Of a stretch of 7,036 bases of DNA, positions 1-6,600 are shown piece after piece. The position numbers and the translations under genes were made by a program. The notes beneath the pieces were generated by a model. The model was not told the DNA's origin and did no database searches. It saw only the letters and a list, made by a program, of their open reading frames with translations. How positions within the stretch are numbered: the stretch's first letter is position 1; each line of letters opens with the position of its first letter. The stretch is from a bacterium. GTDB lineage: Bacteria > RBG-13-66-14. The DNA is taken from assembly GCA_021107695.1 (NCBI GenBank), contig JAIOSI010000149.1, positions 1 to 7,036 of the forward strand, read 5' to 3'.

Positions 1-39
1 CCTCTCCCGCCAATGTAAAACGCCGTCAAAAGAAACTGC

Positions 40-68
40 TTGTCATGGAACCTTTTATAGACTATACT
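40..68 (+). promoter_or_regulatory. Sigma70-like promoter for the zinc-ribbon gene
   Basis: A -35-like TTGTCA (40-45) and a -10-like TATACT (63-68) are separated by exactly 17 bp. Each hexamer matches the housekeeping consensus at five of six positions. The expected transcription start is near base 75, leaving a leader of roughly 67 nt before the ATG at 142. The surrounding AT- and T-rich composition contrasts with the GC-rich genes and fits a promoter region. The call rests on sequence match and spacing only. Confidence 0.55.
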
Positions 69-141
69 GTTGCAGTAGCTGTGGTGGATTTTGCGTGTTT
101 GTGTTTAATTGTATTTTTAGTTGCTTGCAGATAAGGAAACA

Positions 142-327
142 ATGTCTCACTGGTATGAAATCTTCTCCACGGGTCAGACTCCCGGAGCGGGCAGCTATGA
201 ATACCTCCGCTGCGGGAAGGTCGTGGTGGTTACCGATGATGAACAGCTGCCCCGCTGCCCGCATTGTAAACAGCGTAGCTTCAGCCGCAGTACCGAACCA
301 CCACCGCCGACTACTTCTTTTTTGTAG
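142..327 (+). CDS. Small zinc-ribbon protein, 61 aa, one cysteine ligand missing
   Basis: The start is ATG at 142 because an AAGGA ribosome-binding site (133-137) lies 4 nt upstream; an in-frame TTG at 121 has no such support. The product resembles small zinc-ribbon proteins of the DUF1451/YbeL kind: an N-terminal Trp/Tyr-rich stretch, a Gly-rich turn (GAGSY, 15-19), a first knuckle ending in RCG (23-25), and a second knuckle LPRCPHC (36-42) followed by SF. In that family the first knuckle is normally Y-x-C-x-x-C-G; here the first Cys position is Tyr21 (TAC instead of TGC), leaving Cys24, Cys39 and Cys42, with His41 as a conceivable fourth ligand. The C-terminus is a short Pro/Thr-rich tail (PPPPTT). 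No signal peptide or membrane segment is present, so it is probably cytoplasmic. Its role is unknown; such ribbons may bind nucleic acid or protein. It is convergent with the minus-strand pyrKD gene. Confidence 0.72.
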   Translation: MSHWYEIFSTGQTPGAGSYEYLRCGKVVVVTDDEQLPRCPHCKQRSFSRSTEPPPPTTSFL

Positions 328-344
328 TGTCTGTAGATTGTTAG

Positions 345-376
345 AAGACAAAGGAGCCGAACGGCTCCTTTGTCTT
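345..376. terminator. Bidirectional intrinsic terminator between convergent genes
   Basis: A near-perfect inverted repeat of 15 bp per arm (345-359 and 362-376) forms a hairpin with the apex around GAAC. The GC-rich core GGAGCCG/CGGCTCC is followed on either strand by the same T-rich run TTTGTCTT, so it can be read as core stem plus U-tract in both directions. It lies 17 bp after the stop of the plus-strand zinc-ribbon gene and 24 bp after the stop of the minus-strand pyrKD gene, where a shared terminator is expected. No longer T-run follows the full stem, so efficiency is uncertain. Confidence 0.75.
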
Positions 377-400
377 AACTAAAAATCACCAATTCTCCAG

Positions 401-2143
401 CTATCCTCTAAGGGAACCGGATAGCTCACTGATACTCGCCATCCCTCGCCAAGTCAGCAGACGACGCAGACCAGCGGCAACACCGCCAGTCGTTCCGGGG
501 TTGTAGAGGTTCGCCGTACCGAGGCAGACGACGTTGGCTCCGGCAATCATAAGCTCGGCGGCATCATGCCAGTCCTCGATTCCCCCCAGCCCGATGATCG
601 GTACATCAGGCAGGAGCCTGCGTACCTGATCGATCATCTTCACCGCTACCGGGCGAATTGCCGGACCGGATAGTCCGCCCACCCGATTGGCAATTATCGG
701 GCGCGAGCTGGCAACATCCACCGCCATACCAACTAGAGTGTTGATGAGCGAAAGCCCGTCGGCTCCGCTTTCTACCGCCGCCCGTGCCGGAATAGTGATG
801 TCGGTAACGTTAGGGGTCAGCTTGACGAAGAGGGGCTGACCGCGAAGGGCCGCCTTCACCCGGCGGGTTAGCTCGCCAAGAAGACCTGGGTCGGTACCGA
901 AGTGGATTCCACCGTGATCAACATTGGGGCAGGAAACGTTAAGCTCAACGGCGGCAACACCACTCTGCTTACCGATTTCCTCGGCAACGGTAACGTATTC
1001 CTCGGTGGTCGAGCCGCCGATGTTGACGATAATTGGAACACCCAAAGCACGAGCAGCGGGAAGTTTTTCCTCGATAAATCGCCGCAGCCCCACATTGGCA
1101 AGCCCGATAGAGTTGAGCATCCCCGCCGGAGTCTCGAAGACCCGTGGTGCCGGATTGCCGGCACGAGGCTCCAGGGTAACGGTCTTGGTGATGATTGCTC
1201 CGACACCGGCTAATCCGCCAGCGGCTTGAAGCTCCTCGCCATAACCTGCCGTACCGGATGCCACTAGAATTGGAGTCTTCAACCGCAGCGAGCCGAGGTC
1301 CGTTGTCAGGGACTCCGAGGGCGCGGGAGCAGAGCGGGCAACCTCGATCCGCAGTGGTCGTGGAGTGGCGGGCAGAAGCCAGACAAGCTCCTCGGCACGG
1401 AAGAGGGGACCGTCTTTGCAGACCAGCTGATACCCGTCGGAAACCATCGGCACGGCACAGCCCTGACAGAGTCCGGTGCCGCACGCCATCAACGATTCCA
1501 GCTGAACGTAACAGTCGGCGTTGTAGCGAGCGCAGAGCTGCCGGACGGCGGCAAGCATCGGCTCCGGACCACAGGCAACCACGGTGGTCGGTGGTGCTTC
1601 TTCCTCCAGCAATCGTTTCAATGGAGCGGTAACCAGCCCCTGCTCGCCTGCAGTGCCGTCTTCACTGACCAGCGTAAGGGGGACATCCGATTTAACGGCG
1701 GAGCGATAGCCTTCGACCTCTTCTCCACCCAGCGCGCCGATGATTAGCTGCACTTCGGCGGCTTTGTTCTGATAATACTCGGCAAAGTGGAAGAGCGGCG
1801 GAGTACCGATTCCTCCACCGACCAGCAATAACCTGCGCCCGGATAGAGCCAGCTCTTGCTGTCGTCCGCAGGGCAGCAACAGGTCAAGTTCATTTCCCGC
1901 CTGCCGACTGACCAGCCAGCTTGTTCCCTTACCCACGGCGCGGATGATCAGGCGCAGCTCGGTACCGTTGCTGCCTGCCACGGAGATAGGTCTCCGCAGG
2001 AGACCACCAGCCGGACGGGTCGCCACCTGAACGAAACTCCCCGGCAGCATGGTCAGCGGCTCTGGCAGGGTCAGCACTAACTCTCGGATACCTGGTGAGA
2101 GCATTCGGGCAGAGCGTACCTGGGCTGTCAGCGTCTTACTCAA
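401..2143 (-). CDS. pyrK-pyrD: Fused dihydroorotate dehydrogenase B: PyrK electron-transfer subunit + PyrD catalytic subunit (580 aa)
   Basis: Residues 1-260 are PyrK and about 281-580 are class 1B PyrD, joined by a Pro/Ala/Ser linker. PyrK features: flavin-binding RPISV (51-55), NAD(H)-binding glycine loop VGGGIGTPPL (108-117), ACGPEPM (190-196), and a [2Fe-2S] motif with Cys221, Cys226, Cys229 and Cys242 (C-x4-C-x2-C-x12-C). PyrD features: TKTVTLEPRAGNP (319-331), NSIGLAN (344-350), NVSCPN (402-407) with Cys405 as the class 1 catalytic base, KLTPN (441-445), GGLSGPA (489-495) and IIGLGGIEDW (516-525). The enzyme should oxidise dihydroorotate to orotate at FMN and pass electrons through the iron-sulfur cluster and FAD to NAD+, in the cytoplasm, in de novo pyrimidine synthesis. 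In well-studied organisms the two chains are separate products of adjacent genes in the order pyrK, pyrD; here that order is kept in one polypeptide. The start is TTG with a GAGGAG site upstream; a later ATG (residue 14) would cut the first strand of the PyrK fold. All key residues are intact and there is no frameshift. Confidence 0.95.
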   Translation of the reverse strand: MSKTLTAQVRSARMLSPGIRELVLTLPEPLTMLPGSFVQVATRPAGGLLRRPISVAGSNGTELRLIIRAVGKGTSWLVSRQAGNELDLLLPCGRQQELALSGRRLLLVGGGIGTPPLFHFAEYYQNKAAEVQLIIGALGGEEVEGYRSAVKSDVPLTLVSEDGTAGEQGLVTAPLKRLLEEEAPPTTVVACGPEPMLAAVRQLCARYNADCYVQLESLMACGTGLCQGCAVPMVSDGYQLVCKDGPLFRAEELVWLLPATPRPLRIEVARSAPAPSESLTTDLGSLRLKTPILVASGTAGYGEELQAAGGLAGVGAIITKTVTLEPRAGNPAPRVFETPAGMLNSIGLANVGLRRFIEEKLPAARALGVPIIVNIGGSTTEEYVTVAEEIGKQSGVAAVELNVSCPNVDHGGIHFGTDPGLLGELTRRVKAALRGQPLFVKLTPNVTDITIPARAAVESGADGLSLINTLVGMAVDVASSRPIIANRVGGLSGPAIRPVAVKMIDQVRRLLPDVPIIGLGGIEDWHDAAELMIAGANVVCLGTANLYNPGTTGGVAAGLRRLLTWRGMASISELSGSLRG

Positions 2144-3350
2144 GCGGCTCCTCGACCAATTCTATAACCTCAGGCGCGACTTCTTCAGTCATTTCGTCTA
2201 TGAGGGGAATGACGGGAAGTGGCTCGTCTCCACTGAGCAGAGTCAGCTCGATACCGGTTACCGCCGGGCTGGTGCGCATGACGTACTCCCGCAGCGGGGC
2301 TTCTCCCAGGCGATAGATGCCAGTCACGCCGTCGTATTCGGTCTCTTCCGCCAGAGCGGCGGCAACCGCAACGTGGTCTCCGCTGTCGGCTGAGTTGATT
2401 CCCTGTGCCACCAGCCGTCCGGCATCGTAGGCAGCTGCTGCCACGGCTCCGGGGCGATGCCCCTTGCCACCACGGAACTTATCCACAAAGACGGCGTTGA
2501 TGACGTTGTCGTCGAGGAAGGTGTAGCCACCGACGAAGAAGCCTCGCTCCAGCACGCCGTTCTCTGCCAGGGCGAGCTGCCGGGGCAGGGTTTCCTCCAG
2601 AGCAACGAAGATCGGACTGTAGGTCAGCTCGTTGCAGGCGGTCAGCAGTCCGAGGAGGTCTTCGCCGTCACCATTGACCAGCACCACCTCAATGCCCTGT
2701 CCCAGCATCCGATACGCCGCCGAGCTGTAGTCCTCTTCGGTCAGCGACAGATCCATATCCAGCAGAGTAATCCCTACCTCCACCTCCAGAGCATCGGTGT
2801 AGTACCCTTTATACCGCTGATAGAGCGCGTCTTCGGCACTCACCAAAGCCAGTCCACCATCGATGGTACGCAGGGTAGCCGCTCGTACCGCTCGCTCGAT
2901 CAGGCGGGGATAGGCGACACTGAGGTTATAGACATTCCCGTCGTACTGCCCCGATGTGTCAAAGGGATCGGCGGTGAAGAAGACCACTACCTGTAGCTCA
3001 CTGGCAAGGCGACAGGCGATATCAATTCGGTCGGCACGGGGGTCGCTGACGATGATTCCGGCAACGCCGTCCACCTCCACCAGCCGTCGGAAGGAGCTTT
3101 CAAAGAGGGTGAGGTCGTCGGCGGTATCGTAGTGAACCAGCTCGTAGCGGATATCGTCCTCGGTAACCCGCGCCTTGGAATAGGCGCTCACCGCCTGCCC
3201 GGCACCGTTATATGCCTCCAGTCCGAAGTCGGAGAAATCTCCGGTCTCAGGTCCGATGACTCCCAGATAAATACCCTCACGCATTCCACAGCCGAGGAGA
3301 AGGGGCAAAAGCAGCAAAAACAGATAGATAACAGAATGGCGTAACTTCAT
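2136..3350 (-). CDS. Solute-binding lipoprotein of the branched-chain amino acid receptor type (404 aa)
   Basis: The start is ATG at 3350. The N-terminus is a lipoprotein signal: Lys2/Arg4, a hydrophobic core (7-19) and lipobox LLLGC with Cys21 as the lipidated residue. Gly at +2 would not act as an inner-membrane retention signal in a Lol-type system. The rest matches the type I periplasmic-binding fold of LivJ-like receptors (Peripla_BP_6): IGPETGDFSDFGLEAYNGA (32-50) is the typical first strand and helix, GVAGIIVSDPRADR (95-108) the ligand-proximal segment, and AAAAYDAGRLVAQGI (304-318) with YDGVTGIYRLGE (339-350) the conserved end of the second lobe. Residues from about 374 form an acidic, Pro-containing tail (EEVAPEVIELVEEPLE) outside the usual fold. 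The ligand cannot be told; the family binds amino acids, amides, urea or aromatics, and related folds act as sensors or envelope-enzyme activators such as LpoA. No permease or ATPase gene is visible. It overlaps pyrKD by 8 nt and is first in that operon. A weak AAAGG lies 10 nt upstream of the ATG. Confidence 0.85.
   Translation of the reverse strand: MKLRHSVIYLFLLLLPLLLGCGMREGIYLGVIGPETGDFSDFGLEAYNGAGQAVSAYSKARVTEDDIRYELVHYDTADDLTLFESSFRRLVEVDGVAGIIVSDPRADRIDIACRLASELQVVVFFTADPFDTSGQYDGNVYNLSVAYPRLIERAVRAATLRTIDGGLALVSAEDALYQRYKGYYTDALEVEVGITLLDMDLSLTEEDYSSAAYRMLGQGIEVVLVNGDGEDLLGLLTACNELTYSPIFVALEETLPRQLALAENGVLERGFFVGGYTFLDDNVINAVFVDKFRGGKGHRPGAVAAAAYDAGRLVAQGINSADSGDHVAVAAALAEETEYDGVTGIYRLGEAPLREYVMRTSPAVTGIELTLLSGDEPLPVIPLIDEMTEEVAPEVIELVEEPLE
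2148..2153 (-). promoter_or_regulatory. Ribosome-binding site deciding the TTG start of pyrKD
   Basis: On the minus strand GAGGAG lies 4 nt before the TTG at 2143-2141, inside the last codons of the upstream lipoprotein gene. It is the only strong Shine-Dalgarno sequence here and supports the TTG start, which makes the two genes overlap by 8 nt (TTGAGTAA, where TAA is the stop of the lipoprotein gene). This arrangement favours translational coupling. Confidence 0.65.
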
Positions 3351-3361
3351 GTGAACGAGAC

Positions 3362-3380
3362 CTTTGAAGGTGTTTCAAAG
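3362..3380 (-). promoter_or_regulatory. Leader hairpin overlapping the lipoprotein gene's ribosome-binding site
   Basis: A perfect 7-bp inverted repeat CTTTGAA (3362-3368) and TTCAAAG (3374-3380) with a 5-nt loop lies 11 bases upstream of the ATG at 3350. On the minus-strand transcript its 3' arm contains most of AAAGG (3365-3361), the only plausible Shine-Dalgarno sequence. If folded, it would mask the ribosome-binding site of the lipoprotein/pyrKD operon. The stem is short and AT-rich, so the effect may be modest. I see no recognisable riboswitch or PyrR-type anti-antiterminator sequence here. Confidence 0.35.
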
Positions 3381-3411
3381 CGTTTGTGATAAAGGCTGAT
3401 CGGTTATCGTC

Positions 3412-3441
3412 TTAGGCAAGGGGCTTCAGTCCCTTGCCTAA
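3412..3441. repeat. Hairpin with 11-bp perfect stem
   Basis: TTAGGCAAGGG (3412-3422) and CCCTTGCCTAA (3431-3441) pair perfectly around an 8-nt loop. On the plus strand only TTT follows, and on the minus strand there is no T-run, so it is not a textbook intrinsic terminator for either flanking minus-strand gene. It could still impede RNA polymerase, stabilise transcript 3' ends, or be an arm of a dispersed palindromic repeat. It lies about 60 bp upstream of the lipoprotein start. Confidence 0.7.
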
Positions 3442-3520
3442 TTTGCGACGTATCATATTGTTCCACAAGGTGTTAAAACCCCTCGTTTCAACCCCGCGTA
3501 CGAACAATCTCTCGGACAAT

Positions 3521-3542
3521 GGGGCGTATTGCAATACGCCCC
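3521..3542. repeat. 22-bp perfect palindrome
   Basis: The half-site GGGGCGTATTG (3521-3531) is followed directly by its exact reverse complement (3532-3542). It can fold as a 9-bp stem with a TGCA loop, or act as a symmetric protein-binding site. No T-run follows on either strand, so it is not a classical terminator. It sits in a gene-free stretch among other inverted repeats, which is how REP-like or MITE-like dispersed palindromes appear; copy number cannot be judged from this window. Confidence 0.7.
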
Positions 3543-3550
3543 TACCTGAC

Positions 3551-3572
3551 CTGCTTAACGGCGATGATGTTG
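3551..3572 (-). repeat. Second copy of the large gene's 3' end (22 bp, one mismatch)
   Basis: Bases 3551-3572 match 3658-3679 at 21 of 22 positions, 107 bp apart in the same orientation. The 3658-3679 copy encodes NIIAVKQ at the very end of the TPR/transglutaminase-like protein. The downstream copy reads NIIAVKQ in one frame and then Val-Arg-stop. The single difference (AAA against AAG) is synonymous for lysine in that frame. This suggests a remnant of a duplicated or paralogous gene end, or a duplication flanking an inserted 85-bp segment (3573-3657). Confidence 0.6.
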
Positions 3573-3573
3573 A

Positions 3574-3597
3574 GTTGGTAAGAGTGGAGCGACCAAC
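3574..3597. repeat. Short inverted repeat inside the 85-bp segment
   Basis: GTTGGT (3574-3579) and ACCAAC (3592-3597) form a 6-bp stem with a 12-nt loop. This lies in the 85-bp segment between the two copies of the duplicated gene end. It is modest on its own but adds to the density of inverted repeats in the gene-free 3351-3651 stretch. Confidence 0.35.
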
Positions 3598-3651
3598 GGG
3601 AGCGCGTACGCGGGAGCAGCCATTACTCGTCGTTACTGGTTAGGCGCGAGT

Positions 3652-6600
3652 CTAAAACTGTTTAACGGCGATGATGTTGCTCTGGAGGCGGTCGTAGGCT
3701 GCCAGCAGAGCGCGGAAGGCGGGGTAATCCTCCACGGCGACCTCGGTAACGTCAACGGTGATTTTATCATAGACGGAAACGATTCCGTCGGTAAAGCTGA
3801 ACTTCGCCTCGAAGGTGGCGATGACATTGCCCGAACCGTCGGTAACCGTTTCACTCTGGTTCGCGGGGAGGTTCAGCGGTTCCCAGCCCGTCGGTAACTG
3901 GAAGGTGGTGGTGGATTCCGTACTCCAGCGTTTGTCCATCCAGAGCGGATAATCACGGCTGGAGAGGGAACCGAACCGCTGAGCGAGGAGGTCTTGATGC
4001 AGATGACTGGCGAAGAGGAGCAGCTCGTCCTGGCTCGCCGCCAGACTGGGAATCGCCAGGTCGTAGGCAAAGTGAACGTTGTCGTCCATGTTGGTCAGGT
4101 CGGAGATGCCGATGTTCGTAATCTCGCTTCCCGGATAGCGGTTGTTCCAGTACTGTTCGAGGTTCAGCTGCTGACGATCCGGCTGCTGGTAGTCGTACCG
4201 CCGCTGGGGGCTGGTTGCCGCACCGTAGTCCAGTTCACGATGCCCACTGGCGTTACCGCTTTTGTCAAGGATCAGGTCAGTGCGGCTTTCGAGGAAGTTA
4301 CTCTCTGGGGTGTAGAGCGGAGAGCGGGAGAAATGTCCGCCGTCCGGGGTGCAGATGTAGATGTTAACGTCCTGGTCGTTGGGCGGCAGCTCCCACCAGG
4401 CGTGATAATCGGCGGTGCCGTCGAGGAAGAGGTACTCGTCGTAGCCCGGCTCATCGTTGAGGTCTAGCTTGCCGGCGAACTCCTCCTGCCCGATGCCGTC
4501 TTGCAATGGTACGGCGCAGATCATATGGTTGAAGAGACCGATTCCCGGCTGCTCCCAGTCCAGCTCTCCCCGATCCCGGGTACGCACAAAGACCGGATAC
4601 GCCTCAATATCAACAGCATTGAAGAGCGAGACCATCAGTGCCGCCGTCGCTTTGCAGTCGCCGTAGCCGGTGTTGACGGTCTGCTCAGGATCCATCGGCT
4701 GCCAGCCACCGATCCCCAGCAGCAGTGCCACGTAGCGGATGTCGGAGATGACGTAGTCATAGATTGCCCGCATCTTCTCGATCTTTGTTTCTGCTCCGAT
4801 GGTCAGAAGTTCGGCAAGCTCTTGCATCCGAGGCGTGGTAACCAGACGGTCTTTAGACAGCTGCCACCACCAGCGTCCCATCTCCTTCCAACTGGAGAAG
4901 CTAGAGGTCATCAGCAGCGGGACGTTCTCTACCAGCGGCGGCATATACGGCTCTCGCTCGATGCGCGGAACCTCGGTCATTGTCCAGCGATAGACCGTCT
5001 CACCATCGGAATAGGTAATCTCCGGTTCGGGAACGCCGCTCATTCCGTGGTAGTAGAGGTCGTATCCCGCTGGCGTAATCAGGACAAACTCGGCGTTGTG
5101 GGTCGGCTGGTAGTTGCCAAACAGGAAGTTCCGGCTGAAGTGTCCACCGAAGACATTCTCGCCGACATCGTCAAGCTGATACTCGATGTCGATTACACAC
5201 CCCTCTTCCAGACCGGGAAGGGGAGTGTAGCGGGTCAACTCGTCGTGATAGAGGCGAGCATCGGCGTTGGAGGCGGAGTATTCGCCAAACTCCGTCGATT
5301 CAAGCTCGGTGCCATCCTCGCGGATAACCCGCATATGGCGTACGTCATACTCCTGCTCATCGGGAATGTACGAGAAGTAGCCGTAGCCGAAGTCCTCGAT
5401 CGCCTCACGCTTGATGATTCGGATCACCTTGTGAGTAACCACGGTTGTGGTTCCGTCGGCCTTGAGACGAACAATCTGCTGGTCGAGGAGGTACTCGGCG
5501 TCGGTGTCTTCATCAAGCTGCTCGCAGTCATCGATCAAATGATAAACGTCGTGGGCATAGGGCAGGTCAAAGCGTGTCTCGGCAGAGAGGTCCGCTACCG
5601 CGCGTTGGTACTCTCCCACCCAGGTCAGATCGGGCTGAATGGCGACGGCATGCTCCCAGTCGGCTTCGGCGGAAGTCGTATCGCCCAGTTCGTAATGACA
5701 GACTCCACGCAGAGCCAGCAGGTCGGCATCCTCCGGACAGATAGCCAGGGCATCGTCGAGGACAACAATCGCCTCGGCGTAGCGGGCGTGATCAGCCAGA
5801 AGCTCCGCATTCTGCCGCAGCGGCCAGATCGTCCAGGGCATCAGTGGACGAACCCCTTCATTGAGCAACAGGGCGGCATCGACCCTTCCCTGATCGAGGA
5901 GAAGATCACGCAGGCTGCCGAGGGCGGAATCGTCCAGAGCGTCAGCGGCTAAAATATCTCGATAGATTCGCTCCCGCTCGCGAATGTCCTCTATGCGAAT
6001 ATAATACGACGCCAGGCTGCGCAGCCCCGGGGCGTAGGTTGGATTGACCTTTAACAGAAGATCAAGGGTCGCCCTCCGCTCAAGCTGATACTCCAGCTCG
6101 CCGAGCTGTCTCGCCTGCATCCAGAGCAGTTGGACGCAATCCGGGTTCGCTGCCAAACCCTGTTCGCAGTAGTTCAGAACCTCCCGGGGACGCTGTAGCT
6201 GAGTATAAGAATCGGCAAGCCCGATGGCACTCTCCACCTGCTCCGGGTCGATCTCAAGGGCTGTCAGCCAGGCAGCCTTGGCAAGGTTGAAGTTAGTCTC
6301 GTAGAGTCCGTACTCGTAGAGAGCCGGAACCCAGTTGGGCAACTCGCGGATGACCTCGGCGAAGTATTCCCGCGCCAGCTGGTCGTCGCTGTCGCCGCGT
6401 CGCTGGATGGACTCCAGACTCCCCAGATAGTACATTGCCAGAGGATTGCCGCTCAGGGCTTCCAGCTCGATTTTCAGGTAATTATCAGGCAGGGGATCCC
6501 AGGGCTTCACGGCATCTGCCGGACGCTGCCAGTTCTGCGGTGCCGTGGCACGATGCTCCAGAACCAGAGGCTCGCCCTCCGGCGAGGTTGCCCGGACGAA

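Larger units (their letters stand above)
3493..3614. repeat. 10-bp inverted repeat pair flanking the palindrome
   Basis: CCCGCGTACG at 3493-3502 recurs in inverted orientation as CGTACGCGGG at 3605-3614. The right copy sits in a 10-bp palindrome CGCGTACGCG (3603-3612). The pair brackets the 22-bp palindrome at 3521-3542 and one copy of the duplicated gene end. Because CGTACG is itself palindromic, some of the match is expected by symmetry, so the pairing may be incidental. Confidence 0.35.
3351..3651. other. 301-bp gene-free region filled with palindromes and repeats
   Basis: This is the only long gap between genes. It separates the large TPR/transglutaminase-like gene from the lipoprotein/pyrKD operon, both on the minus strand. 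It contains the leader hairpin (3362-3380), the 11-bp-stem hairpin (3412-3441), an imperfect stem around GGTGTTAAAACCCC (3469-3482), the 22-bp palindrome (3521-3542), the duplicated gene end (3551-3572) and a further inverted repeat (3574-3597). No convincing minus-strand promoter was found, although the operon needs one here unless it is read from the upstream gene. No tRNA or CRISPR pattern is present. Confidence 0.6.

Noticed and set aside
45..134. Small hydrophobic plus-strand reading frame (29 codons from ATG at 45), ending 8 bp before the zinc-ribbon gene
   Set aside because: It has no clear ribosome-binding site, overlaps the predicted promoter, and its T-rich codon use is unlike the GC-rich genes here. 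The frame is also open to the left edge, so the tail of an upstream gene cannot be fully excluded, but the promoter reading is preferred.
2457..2996. 179-codon plus-strand open frame antisense to the lipoprotein gene
   Set aside because: Shadow of the real gene with no family features and no ribosome-binding site; same cause as the other antisense frames.
3381..3440. Promoter for the lipoprotein/pyrKD operon on the minus strand
   Set aside because: A TTGCCT and a TTTATC can be found, but 20 bp apart and with poor match, so I do not list them as a promoter.
3434..3643. 69-codon plus-strand frame in the intergenic region
   Set aside because: It starts with TTG inside a hairpin arm and runs through palindromes and the duplicated gene end; the translation is just these repeats and matches no family I recognise.
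3351..3651. CRISPR array or insertion sequence in the repeat-rich gap
   Set aside because: The repeats differ from one another and are palindromic or paired once, without regular repeat-spacer spacing, and no transposase gene is present. A small non-autonomous element remains possible.
4501..5952. 483-codon plus-strand open frame antisense to the TPR/transglutaminase-like gene
   Set aside because: Its codons register exactly opposite the sense codons, so its lack of stops follows from the sense gene avoiding TTA, CTA and TCA. The translation shows no recognisable domain, while the opposite strand encodes clear motifs.
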